In this document: piece after piece, positions 17,634 through 26,219 of the stretch
How positions within the stretch are numbered: the stretch's first letter is position 1
Layout of the letters: each line of letters opens with the position of its first letter
From: Candidatus Skiveiella danica
Lineage (GTDB): Bacteria > Pseudomonadota > Gammaproteobacteria > Burkholderiales > Burkholderiaceae_C
Assembly: GCA_016721925.1 (NCBI GenBank)
Contig: JADKHE010000005.1
Coordinates: 186,001-250,000 of the forward strand
DNA length: 64,000 nucleotides
Direction: 5' to 3'
Translations under genes and position numbers: made by a program
Notes under the pieces: generated by a model
The model's database searches: none
Told to the model about the DNA's origin: nothing
The model's input: only the letters and a program-made list of their open reading frames with translations

Positions 17634-19172
17634 CTATTTCCGGGTGGCTTTGGCGGCGGGCTTGGCTGCGCGTGCGCGCGGGGCCGGCGCGGCTTTCGCG
17701 GCTGCCTTGGCGGTGGCCGGCCTTGCCTTTGCCGTCGCCTTTGGCGCTGGCGCCTTCACCGGTGCCTTTTTGGCCGGGGGTTTCGACGCAACAGCTTTCT
17801 TCGCCGGCGCCTTGGGCTTGGCGACCTTTGCCGCTGCGGCGTCCGCCGTTGCGATGGTCTTTTGCATCCTGCGGAATTCGCGGTTGAACTCCTCGGTGAT
17901 GGTCTCAGGGTCAGGCACCAGGTGGGCGTCGCCAATGACGGTCAGCCCGGCCATGCCCTTGTAGCTGAAGATGCTCACCGCCATGCCGAGCTGCTTGCCC
18001 GGATGCGGCGCCCAGGCCAGCATGCGCTCGATCGGGGCGCCGGCCAGGTACAGCTCTTCGCGCGGGCCGGTGACGTTGGTCATCACCAGGCTGGCCTTGC
18101 GCCCGAACAGGTCGTTGGAGAAATCCTCCAGCACCTTGGGCAGGCGCCCCATCAGGTCGAGCAGGGCGCGGGTGGCCAGGGGTTCCGGTGAATGCTTGAG
18201 CGCGTCCATGCGGGCCTTGGTCAGCGCCAGCCGGTGGTCCGCGCGGGCCTTGGTCACGGCCAGGTCGAGCACGACCAGACCGAATTCGTTGCCCAGCTGG
18301 CCCATGCGCTCGGGCGGTCGCAGGTCGACCGGCACCATCGCGCGCAGGGTGGTGTTGTTGACGTCCACGCCACGCCCTTTGAGGTAGGTGCGCAGGGCGC
18401 CGGTCATCGCGGCGACCAGCACGTCGTTGACCTTGGCGCCGTGGCGCAGACCGATCGCCTTGATGTCGGCAATCGGGAAAGGCTCGGACCAGGCGACGCG
18501 CTTGGCCGGAGCGAACTCGCCTTTCAGCGGCGAGGGCGGGTCGTCCTTGCGCAGCAGTTCGCCCACCAGCATGCCGGCGCCGGCGCCCAGCGCCAGTGCG
18601 CCCCGGGCGGCGCCGGTGACGGCATTGATGGCGGGCGCCAGCAGGCCCTTGTCCACCTGTTTGATGCTCTTGCCCCGGGCGCGGGGTGCCTGCAGGGGCG
18701 GCGCGCCAGGCGCCGGGTCGTACAGCTTCTGGAGCAGGATCATCATGGCGGTGCCGTCGGCGATACAGTGGTGGCATCGCATGATCAGCGCGCTGCCGCC
18801 TTCGACATCGTCGACGACCCAGGTCTGCCACAGCGGAATGGAATGGTCGAGCGGGGCGCTGGCGATGTCGTTGACCAGAGCGACCAGCGCCGCCTGGTTG
18901 TGCGGTGCCGGCAGGCCGACGTGGTGCAGGTGCTGGTTGATGTCGAAATTCGGCATGTCCTGCCAGTGCGGCGTGGGCAGCGGGAACCCGGTTTCGACCA
19001 CGCGCTGGCGGAAGCGTTCGAAGGTGACCAGCCGTTCGCTATAGACCTGACGCACCCGGTCGAAATCAAGCGGCTCCTTGGTCAGGGTCACGCCCATCAC
19101 GACCGCGAGGTTCGAAGGGCCGTCGTTGTGGAACCAGGACGCATCGGCGGCGGACATGGGGTAGGTTTTCAT
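17634..19172 (-). CDS. Wax ester synthase / diacylglycerol acyltransferase (WS/DGAT)
   Basis: This family esterifies long-chain alcohols or diacylglycerol with acyl-CoA to make storage lipid. The catalytic HHxxxDG motif is HHCIADG at residues 134-140. Other family marks are PMSAADASWF at the start and ANDVLVAAM-like and NVTGPREELYLAGAP segments. The ATG at 19172 gives 512 residues; an open frame extends upstream but carries nothing family-like. The last 50 or so residues are an unusual Lys/Ala/Pro-rich tail resembling histone H1. The gene is divergent from the alpha/beta hydrolase. Confidence 0.9.
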   Translation of the reverse strand: MKTYPMSAADASWFHNDGPSNLAVVMGVTLTKEPLDFDRVRQVYSERLVTFERFRQRVVETGFPLPTPHWQDMPNFDINQHLHHVGLPAPHNQAALVALVNDIASAPLDHSIPLWQTWVVDDVEGGSALIMRCHHCIADGTAMMILLQKLYDPAPGAPPLQAPRARGKSIKQVDKGLLAPAINAVTGAARGALALGAGAGMLVGELLRKDDPPSPLKGEFAPAKRVAWSEPFPIADIKAIGLRHGAKVNDVLVAAMTGALRTYLKGRGVDVNNTTLRAMVPVDLRPPERMGQLGNEFGLVVLDLAVTKARADHRLALTKARMDALKHSPEPLATRALLDLMGRLPKVLEDFSNDLFGRKASLVMTNVTGPREELYLAGAPIERMLAWAPHPGKQLGMAVSIFSYKGMAGLTVIGDAHLVPDPETITEEFNREFRRMQKTIATADAAAAKVAKPKAPAKKAVASKPPAKKAPVKAPAPKATAKARPATAKAAAKAAPAPRARAAKPAAKATRK

Positions 19173-19393
19173 GATGTGTCTCTCTCGATCCCGCCATGCC
19201 ATGCAGCCGGGCAGGGCGGGCCGCCACCGGGCTGGAGTGTGTTTCGTACATGCTAGATCGTGCGTCAGGTGATGCATTGACCGGCATCAAGGTCTCTGAG
19301 GAGACCGGCGCTGGCGGGCGCAATCGCATACATTCGCGGCTGGCCGGCATCGGCCGCGCTTTTGTTGCCATGCCCTTGAATTCGTCACGCGAC

Positions 19394-20248
19394 ATGAACC
19401 CTGCTGAAACGATATCCATCACCGCGGCCGACGGGCACCGCTTCGACGCGGGCCTTTTCCGGGCGGCCAGCGCTGCGGCGCCGGTTTTGATCTTCCTGTC
19501 GGCGCTGGGCACGCCGAGCCGGGTGTACCGGGGCTTTGCGGCGGCGATGGCGGGGCAGGGCGTTCACGTCTGCACGCCGGACTGGCGCGGACTGGCGAGC
19601 AGCTCGGTGCGGGCGTCGCGCCGCCACGACCATGGTTACCGCGCGCTCGTCGAGATCGATGCGCCGGCCCTCATCGAAACGCTGACCGAACGGTTACCCG
19701 GCTCACCCGTGTGGATCGGCGGGCACAGCCTGGGCGGGCAGTTGAGCACGCTGATGGCCGCCCGTCAGCCGGATCGGGTGCATGGCCTGCTGCCGATTGC
19801 CAGCGGAAGCGTGGCGTTGTCGTGCTACCCGCCCCGGCTTCAGCGCGGCATCCGGATGCTGGGCCTGTTGTCCCGTATCAGCGGTGCCATGGTTGGCCAC
19901 TTCCCCGGTCAGCGCATCGGCTTCGGCGGTCGCGAAGCGCGTGGCGTCATGAAGGACTGGGTGCATGTGGCCCATACCGGGCGCTATGAGCCGGTGGGCA
20001 CGGCTTTCAACTACGAGCGCGCGCTGGCGAAGCTGGCGATGCCGGTGCTGGCGCTGAACTTCCAGGGCGACACCTGGGCGCCTGAGGCGGCCGCCAGTTA
20101 CTTGCTTGGCAAACTGCCACAGTGCCAGCGCGAGCAGTGGACTTGGGGCGATGCCGATACCGGTGGTCAGCACCTGGACCATTTTTCCTGGACCAAACAC
20201 CCGCAGCTTCTGGCGCCTCGAATCGCTGCCTGGCTGCAGGCTCACTGA
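19394..20248 (+). CDS. Alpha/beta hydrolase
   Basis: This is a cytoplasmic serine hydrolase of about 284 residues. The nucleophile elbow is GGHSLGGQ. The oxyanion region is FLSALGTPSRVYRGFA and the probable catalytic His is in QHLDHFSW near the end. It resembles serine aminopeptidase S33 or lysophospholipase-type enzymes. I chose the ATG at 19394 before NPAETISITAADG; an in-frame ATG at 19370 is possible. It sits beside the wax-ester/DGAT gene, which would fit a lipase role, but the substrate is unknown. Confidence 0.82.
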   Translation: MNPAETISITAADGHRFDAGLFRAASAAAPVLIFLSALGTPSRVYRGFAAAMAGQGVHVCTPDWRGLASSSVRASRRHDHGYRALVEIDAPALIETLTERLPGSPVWIGGHSLGGQLSTLMAARQPDRVHGLLPIASGSVALSCYPPRLQRGIRMLGLLSRISGAMVGHFPGQRIGFGGREARGVMKDWVHVAHTGRYEPVGTAFNYERALAKLAMPVLALNFQGDTWAPEAAASYLLGKLPQCQREQWTWGDADTGGQHLDHFSWTKHPQLLAPRIAAWLQAH

Positions 20249-20296
20249 TTCTTCGACCAACCACAACCCCACCCATCCCGAAAGGACCGCTCCGCC

Positions 20297-21274
20297 ATGA
20301 AGACCAAGATCACCGAGATGTTCGGCATCCAGCATCCCATCATCCAGGGCGGCATGCACTTTGTCGGCTTCGCCGAACTCGCCGCTGCCGTGTCGAATGC
20401 CGGCGGCCTGGGTCTGATCACCGGCCTCACGCAGCGCACGCCGGAATTGCTGGCCAACGAGATCCGCCGCTGCCGCGAGATGACCGACAAGCCCTTCGGC
20501 GTGAACCTGACCTTCCTGCCCACGGTCAGCTCGCCCGACTACCCCGGCTACATCAAGGCCATCATCGACGGCGGCGTGAAGGCCGTGGAGACGGCCGGCA
20601 ACAACCCGCAGAAGTGGATGCCGATGCTGCACGAGGCCGGCATCAAGGTGATCCACAAGTGCACCTCGGTGCGCCACGCGCTCAAGGCCGAGGCGATCGG
20701 CTGCGACGCGGTCAGCGTGGACGGCTTCGAGTGCGGCGGCCACCCGGGCGAGGACGACGTGCCCAACTTCATCCTGCTGCCGCGCGCCGCCGAATCGCTG
20801 AAGATCCCGTTCGTCGCCTCCGGCGGCATGGCCGACGGCCGCAGCCTGGTGGCCGCGCTGGCGCTGGGCGCCGAAGGCATGAACATGGGCACGCGCTTCA
20901 TCGCCACGAAGGAGGCGCCGGTGCACGAGAACGTCAAGCTGGCCATCGTCGCGGCCAGCGAGCTGGACACCCGCCTGGTGATGCGCCCGCTGCGCAACAC
21001 CGAGCGCGTGCTGCGCAACGTCGCGGTCGACCGCCTGCTGGCCAAGGAACAGACGCTGGGCGCCAACCTCAAGTTCGAGGACATCATCGAAGAGGTGGCC
21101 GGCGTCTACCCCAAGATCATGATCGACGGCACGATGGAAGCCGGCGCCTGGTCGTGCGGCATGGTGGCCGGGCTGATCCACGACATCCCGAGCGTCAAGG
21201 AACTGATCGACCGCATCATGCTGGAGGCCGACGGCATCATCCGCCAGCGTCTGGCCGGCATGGCGGGTGTTTGA
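20297..21274 (+). CDS. Nitronate monooxygenase (2-nitropropane dioxygenase family)
   Basis: This 325-residue FMN TIM-barrel enzyme has the family opening FGIQHPIIQGGM. It also has the catalytic-His region in VDGFECGGHPGEDD, plus PFVASGGMADG and GTRFIATKEAPVHE. Members oxidise alkyl nitronates or act on enoyl substrates. A GAAAGGAC ribosome-binding site precedes the ATG, 48 bp after the hydrolase stop. The class I/II assignment is not certain. Confidence 0.9.
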   Translation: MKTKITEMFGIQHPIIQGGMHFVGFAELAAAVSNAGGLGLITGLTQRTPELLANEIRRCREMTDKPFGVNLTFLPTVSSPDYPGYIKAIIDGGVKAVETAGNNPQKWMPMLHEAGIKVIHKCTSVRHALKAEAIGCDAVSVDGFECGGHPGEDDVPNFILLPRAAESLKIPFVASGGMADGRSLVAALALGAEGMNMGTRFIATKEAPVHENVKLAIVAASELDTRLVMRPLRNTERVLRNVAVDRLLAKEQTLGANLKFEDIIEEVAGVYPKIMIDGTMEAGAWSCGMVAGLIHDIPSVKELIDRIMLEADGIIRQRLAGMAGV

Positions 21275-21280
21275 GCCGGA

Positions 21281-21347
21281 ATTTCAAGCTTTTTCGATCG
21301 CTTCCCAGCGTCGATGGGTCATTGTCTGCTATTGATTCAGGAGCCTA
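21281..21347 (+). repeat. Dispersed ~60-bp repeat, copy 4
   Basis: It reads TTCGATCGCTTCCCAGCGT, 16 bases, then GCTATTGATTCAGGAGC. It lies entirely between the nitronate monooxygenase stop and the MFS transporter, so it is the least disturbed copy and a good reference for the family. Confidence 0.75.
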
Positions 21348-21422
21348 AATGACGGCATCGCGTGCGACACCATGGACGTCAAATGCGGGCCAGGTCACCA
21401 GGAGCTTGACGGGAGCGGCACC

Positions 21423-22742
21423 ATGAACGCGACAGCAAGCGCCCGCCACGGCGTCGAATCCGCCTACGCCTGGGCGCGCCTGATGGTGTCGCTGGCGCTG
21501 ATGACCATCGGTGGCGTCGGCATGTACGGTGCGTCGGTGGTGTTGCCGGCCGTGCAGCGCGATTTCGGCGCGGTGCGCGCCGATGCCTCGTTTCCCTACA
21601 CCCTGACGTTGATCGGCTTTGGCATCGGCGGCATCCTGATGGGGCGGCTGGCCGACCGCTTCGGCGTTATGGTGGTAGCGCTGATCGGCGCTGCCGGCCT
21701 GGGGCTGGGACTTGCGGCCGCGGGTGCTTCGAGCAGCCTGTGGCAGTTCACACTGGCCCACGGACTGCTGATCGGCCTGCTCGGCGTCTCCGCCACCTTC
21801 GCGCCGCTGGTGGCCGACACCTCGCTGTGGTTCACCCGCCGCCGGGGCATCGCGGTGGCCATCTGCATGAGCGGCAACTACCTGGCCGGCGCGGTGTGGC
21901 CGCCGGTGATGCAGCACTTCATCGACAGCGCCGGCTGGCGCGCCACCTATTTCGGTCTGGCCATCTTCTGCGTGCTGACCATGGCGCCGCTGGCGCTGTT
22001 CCTGCGCCGGCCCGCGCCCGTCACCGCAGTGCAGGCGGGCGCCAGCGCGACGGTCATGAAGTCCGCGCGTTTCCTCGGCCGGTCGGACCCTGCCCATCCA
22101 CTCGGGCAGACGCCGCGGCGCCTGCAGATGCTGCTGTGCGTGGCCGGGGTGAGCTGCTGCGTGGCGATGTCGATGCCCCAGGTGCACATCGTGGCCTACT
22201 GCACCGACCTGGGTTTTGGCGCTGCGCAGGGCGCGCAGATGCTGTCGTTGATGATGGCGGCGGGCATTGCCAGCCGGTTGCTGTCGGGCTGGGTGTCGGA
22301 CCACATCGGCGGGCTGCGCACGCTGATGCTGGGCTCGGTGCTGCAAGGCGTGGCGCTGTTGCTGTTCCTGCCGTTCGATGGCCTGGCGCCGCTGTATGTG
22401 GTTTCGGGTCTGTTCGGCCTGTTCCAGGGCGGCATCGTGCCGAGCTACGCGCTGATCGTGCGCGAGTACTTCACCCCCAAGGAGGCCGGCGCGCGCGTCG
22501 GCACCGTGCTGATGGCCACGCTGCTGGGCATGGCGCTGGGCGGCTGGCTCTCGGGCGCCATCTTCGACTGGACGGGCTCCTACCGGGCCGCCTTCGTCAA
22601 CGGAATCGCCTGGAACCTGGTCAATGTGGGCATCGTCGGTTTTCTGTTGTACCGGGTGCGGGGGGCGGGCCGGGGGCCCCGGGGAGCCGCGGGGGTGGCT
22701 GGGGGGGTCCTCGGGCGGGGGGGCCGGGGGGGGCCTTTGTGA
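21423..22742 (+). CDS. MFS transporter with aberrant Gly/Arg-rich C-terminus
   Basis: A 12-TM major facilitator of about 439 residues. The TM2-3 loop has GRLADRFGVMV and its counterpart in the second half is GWVSDHIGGLRTL. The ATG at 21423 fits TM1 beginning near residue 20. After the last helix (IVGFLLYRVRGA) the product ends in a tail of mostly Gly, Arg and Pro encoded by a G-homopolymer tract. This is not a normal transporter terminus, so the true end may be lost. The substrate is unknown. Confidence 0.78.
   Translation: MNATASARHGVESAYAWARLMVSLALMTIGGVGMYGASVVLPAVQRDFGAVRADASFPYTLTLIGFGIGGILMGRLADRFGVMVVALIGAAGLGLGLAAAGASSSLWQFTLAHGLLIGLLGVSATFAPLVADTSLWFTRRRGIAVAICMSGNYLAGAVWPPVMQHFIDSAGWRATYFGLAIFCVLTMAPLALFLRRPAPVTAVQAGASATVMKSARFLGRSDPAHPLGQTPRRLQMLLCVAGVSCCVAMSMPQVHIVAYCTDLGFGAAQGAQMLSLMMAAGIASRLLSGWVSDHIGGLRTLMLGSVLQGVALLLFLPFDGLAPLYVVSGLFGLFQGGIVPSYALIVREYFTPKEAGARVGTVLMATLLGMALGGWLSGAIFDWTGSYRAAFVNGIAWNLVNVGIVGFLLYRVRGAGRGPRGAAGVAGGVLGRGGRGGPL
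22654..22736 (+). other. Extreme G-rich tract, possible assembly seam or G-quadruplex
   Basis: Within about 80 bp there are nine runs of three to eight G. It is followed at about 22790-22820 by an A/T run unlike the rest of the window. This sharp composition change suggests a join of poor-quality sequence, but a structured DNA element cannot be excluded. Confidence 0.6.
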
Positions 22743-22846
22743 GTCGGTAGTGGACATGTTGGCTGTACTTCCTCTCCACCCACCGACAGTAAATAAAAAT
22801 TTTTAAACAAAAACAAAACCACCACGCCACTACTGCAGCAGCCAGG

Positions 22847-25270
22847 TCAGCGCTTCACCGGCCATTGGTCGTAAAGTTTGACCGGAATGCTTTCACCCCA
22901 TAGCTCGATGTGTGCGGGGCTTCCCTGATGCGTCTCGTTGGCCGCCTGGCCACGGACATAGCCCAGCGCGACGCAGGAGCCGGCCAAAGGGCTCCAGCCC
23001 GCGGACGAAATTTCGCCGACGGACGCGCCTTCGAAGCGTATGGCCTCGCCACCCCATACGAATGCCGTGGGTGAGTCCAGCACCAGAGACACCAGCTTCT
23101 TGCGAAGGGGCTGCCCCCGGGAGGCCAGCAAGGCGGACTTGCCGATGAAGTCGCCGGGCTTGTCCAGCTTGACGGCGTAACCCAGGCCGGCCTCCCAGGG
23201 TGTTTCGTCGGGTCCGAGTTCGGCGCCCCAGGCACGGCGCCCCTGTTCGATCCGAAGCGCGTCCAGTGCGTAGTAGCCGGCGTCGCGCAGGTTCAGGTCG
23301 CGCCCTGCTTCGTGCAGAGCGAGGTAGACGTGGCGCGCCATTTCCACGGGCACATACAGCTCGAATCCCGGCCCGCCCACGTAACTCATGCGCGCCGCCC
23401 GCACACGGGCGAGACCCACGTCAATGACACGGGTCCATGAGAACTTGAGCGCCTCGGGGGAAAGGTCATCGGGACTGACACGGGCCAGCAACCCGCGTGC
23501 CCCAGGCCCCATCACCGAAAGCACGCTGTAGAGCGGCGAAACGTCGGTCAGCACGGCGTGCTCGTCGGGCTTGATGTGACGGGAGATCCAGTCGAAATCG
23601 CGCACCGTCTGCGCCGATCCGGTGATGATCAGGAAACGCTCGCCCATGCGGTCGGGCTGCTGGCGAATCACGGTCAGGTCGCTTTCAAAGCCGCCCCGCT
23701 CGTTGAGCAGCGCGGTGTAGACCATCTTGTCGACCGGCACGTCCATGTCGTTGGCGCACAGGCGTTGCAGCACCGCCAATGCGTCGCGGCCCTGGAGCAG
23801 CAACTTGGAAAATGACGTTTGATCGTAGAGCGCCACGGCTTCCCGCGTGGCTTTCTGTTCTTCGATCATCCAAGGCAGCCAGCCTGGACGATCGAGCGTG
23901 TGGGCCGGCATGGCCTGGCCGTGCGGCCGGAAGTAGTTGGCTCGCTCCCAGCCGTTGCGGCTGCCAAACTCGGCGCCCCGCTCTGCCAGAAGATCGTACA
24001 GGGGCGATGTCCGCAGGGGCCGGGCTGTCTCCAGCTCCTGGCGCGGCCAGCGCATCGCGTAGTGCAGGCCCAGGGTTTCGCCGGTGCGCGCAGCCAGCGC
24101 CTTGCGGTTGGCGGTGAACGCGCCAAAGCGGCGAACGTCCACGTCCCAGAGATCGGTGCTGGGCTCGCCCCCCACAATCCATTCCGCCATCAGGCGTCCG
24201 GCTCCGCCGCTGTTGGCAATGCCCGCCGAATTGAATCCGGCGCAGACGAAATAGTTGCGCAGTTCGGGAGCTTCTCCCAGGATGAAATTGCCGTCGGGCG
24301 TGAAGCTCTCGGGCCCATTGAGCAGCATCTTGATCTCGGCGGTCTCCAGGCACGGCGTGCGGTGCAGGGCGTTGGTCATGAGGGGTTCGAACTGGTCCCA
24401 GTCCTCGTCGAGCAATTCAAACTGGAAGGTGCTCGGAATGGGGTCCATCTTCCAGGGCTTGGCCTTGGGCTCGAAGCCCCCCATGACCAGGCCGCCGACC
24501 TCTTCCTTGTAGTAGATGAAGCCGTCGGGGTCGCGCATCACCGGCAGCATCGGATGCACGCCATCGATCTTTCCGGTGACGATGTAGAAGTGCTCGGCGG
24601 AGTAGAGCGGCACATTGACCCCGGCCAGTGCGCCGAACTGGCGTGCCCATTGCCCTGCGCAGTTCACCAGCACTTCGCACCGCACGTCACCCTGGCGGGT
24701 CCTGACACCCACAGCCCGTCCGCCTTCGATGATGACCCCGGTGACCTCGACATCCTCCACCATCTTCACACCGCGATTGCGCGCCCCTTTGGCCAGCGAC
24801 ATGCACAGGTCCGCCGGGTTGGCCTTGCCGTCCCCGGGCAACCAGATGGCGCCCTGCAGATCGTCGGTTCGCATCACCGGGTAGCGTTCGCCCGCTTCCC
24901 GGGGTGAAATCAGGTGGCACTCAACGCCGAAGCTGTTGGCCATCGTCGCTTGCTTCTTCAGGACCTTCATGCGCTCGGGGGTGCGGGCGACGTTGACGCT
25001 GCCGCACTGCTTCCAGCCCGTGGCCAGGCCCGTCTCGGCCTCCAGCGTGGCGTACAGTTCGATGCCGTACTTGCTCATCACGGTCATGTTGCGGTTCGGC
25101 CGCATCTGCCCCACCAGGCCGGCGGCGTGCCAGGTCGTGCCGCTGGTGAGCTTGCCCTGTTCGAGGAGCAGCACGTCGGTCCTGCCGAACTTGGCCAGGT
25201 GGTAGGCGGTCGAGCAGCCGGCAATGCCGCCGCCGACGATGACGATCTGTGCGTGGCCTGGAAGACTCAT
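22847..25270 (-). CDS. FAD-dependent oxidoreductase with aminomethyltransferase domain (dimethylglycine/sarcosine dehydrogenase type)
   Basis: This 807-residue protein has a DAO-type FAD domain (GGGIAGCSTAYHLA near residue 15, TSGTTWHAAGLVGQ). An FAO middle domain and a C-terminal GcvT-like folate-binding half follow (FELYVPVEM, then WEAGLGYAVKLDK and GKSALL). Such enzymes demethylate N-methylated amines and can pass the C1 unit to tetrahydrofolate. AAGGAG lies 6 bp before the ATG at 25270, which fixes the start. It is the last gene of the minus run that begins with gntR-phnA-phnY, 27 bp after the EamA permease. An N-methyl-aminophosphonate substrate is therefore attractive but unproven; sarcosine, dimethylglycine or another betaine derivative are alternatives. 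Confidence 0.88.
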   Translation of the reverse strand: MSLPGHAQIVIVGGGIAGCSTAYHLAKFGRTDVLLLEQGKLTSGTTWHAAGLVGQMRPNRNMTVMSKYGIELYATLEAETGLATGWKQCGSVNVARTPERMKVLKKQATMANSFGVECHLISPREAGERYPVMRTDDLQGAIWLPGDGKANPADLCMSLAKGARNRGVKMVEDVEVTGVIIEGGRAVGVRTRQGDVRCEVLVNCAGQWARQFGALAGVNVPLYSAEHFYIVTGKIDGVHPMLPVMRDPDGFIYYKEEVGGLVMGGFEPKAKPWKMDPIPSTFQFELLDEDWDQFEPLMTNALHRTPCLETAEIKMLLNGPESFTPDGNFILGEAPELRNYFVCAGFNSAGIANSGGAGRLMAEWIVGGEPSTDLWDVDVRRFGAFTANRKALAARTGETLGLHYAMRWPRQELETARPLRTSPLYDLLAERGAEFGSRNGWERANYFRPHGQAMPAHTLDRPGWLPWMIEEQKATREAVALYDQTSFSKLLLQGRDALAVLQRLCANDMDVPVDKMVYTALLNERGGFESDLTVIRQQPDRMGERFLIITGSAQTVRDFDWISRHIKPDEHAVLTDVSPLYSVLSVMGPGARGLLARVSPDDLSPEALKFSWTRVIDVGLARVRAARMSYVGGPGFELYVPVEMARHVYLALHEAGRDLNLRDAGYYALDALRIEQGRRAWGAELGPDETPWEAGLGYAVKLDKPGDFIGKSALLASRGQPLRKKLVSLVLDSPTAFVWGGEAIRFEGASVGEISSAGWSPLAGSCVALGYVRGQAANETHQGSPAHIELWGESIPVKLYDQWPVKR

Positions 25271-25297
25271 GATCAACTCCTTGGTACGGTAAACAGA

Positions 25298-26140
25298 CTA
25301 GCCCATTCGCAACGCCATGACGCCCGAGGCGATCATGGCGGCACCGAACACCCTTCGGCGTGTGAGTGCCTCTTTCAGAAACCAGACCCCCAGCAGCACG
25401 GCAAACAGGACCGAAGTCTCGCGCAAAGCGGCCACGGTGGCGACCGGCGCGCGCGTCATGGCCCACAGGGCGATGCCGTAGGAGCCGAGCGAGGCGCAGG
25501 CGCCAATCGTGGCCAGCGGCCAGCGGTGACGGGCGTAGCGGCCGAGCGCGGGTCCGCGTGTGGCAAACATGAGCAACGCGAATGGCCAGCCGTCGAAGAG
25601 GAAGAGCGTAGCGACATATTGCAGGGCATTGTCCGACGCGCGCACACCGAGCCCGTCGACCACGGTATAGACGGCAATGATGACGGCATTGGCAAGCGCG
25701 AAGGCAACGGCTTTGGGAGCCTCCAGGGCATGGCGGTTGAGGCCCAGAACCAGTACGCCGCAACTGATGCCGATGACGCCGGCCCAGGCCAACGGCGACA
25801 GTGTCTCACCCAGCGTGAATGTCGCTGACAAAGCGACCAGAAGCGGCGCGACGCCGCGCATCAAAGGGTAGGTCAGACCCAGATCGCCATGCCGGTAGGC
25901 TCCCGTCAGCGCAAGGTAATAGCCGATATGGATCACGACCGACGCGGCGATGAACGGCCAGGCCTCGGCCTTCGGCCAGCCCACCAGGGCCACCAGGGGA
26001 ATGGCCATGAAAGACCCGATCAGGTGGATCGTGGCCATGTCCAGGTCCTTGTCCTGGCTCGACTTGACCAGCGCATTCCAGCTGGCGTGCAGCAGCGCTG
26101 CAAACAGCACCGCCCCTACCACCGGCCAGCTGAGCGTCAT
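25298..26140 (-). CDS. EamA/DMT-family transporter
   Basis: This 280-residue inner-membrane protein has about ten hydrophobic segments in two EamA repeats. Typical DMT segments are HASWNALVKSSQDKD in TM1-2, YPLMRGVAPLLVALSA and LRETSVLFAVLLGVWFLKE. The ATG at 26140 starts directly at TM1. It lies between the Na/Pi cotransporter and the FAD/GcvT dehydrogenase on one strand, so it may import or export the amine or product that the neighbours handle. Confidence 0.85.
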   Translation of the reverse strand: MTLSWPVVGAVLFAALLHASWNALVKSSQDKDLDMATIHLIGSFMAIPLVALVGWPKAEAWPFIAASVVIHIGYYLALTGAYRHGDLGLTYPLMRGVAPLLVALSATFTLGETLSPLAWAGVIGISCGVLVLGLNRHALEAPKAVAFALANAVIIAVYTVVDGLGVRASDNALQYVATLFLFDGWPFALLMFATRGPALGRYARHRWPLATIGACASLGSYGIALWAMTRAPVATVAALRETSVLFAVLLGVWFLKEALTRRRVFGAAMIASGVMALRMG

Positions 26141-26219
26141 GGGGCGGGGCTCAACGGCGCCTGTGGGCGAAGTGCTGGCGAAAGGAGCCCGGCCAATGCA
26201 CGTTTCATCATCCGATGGC

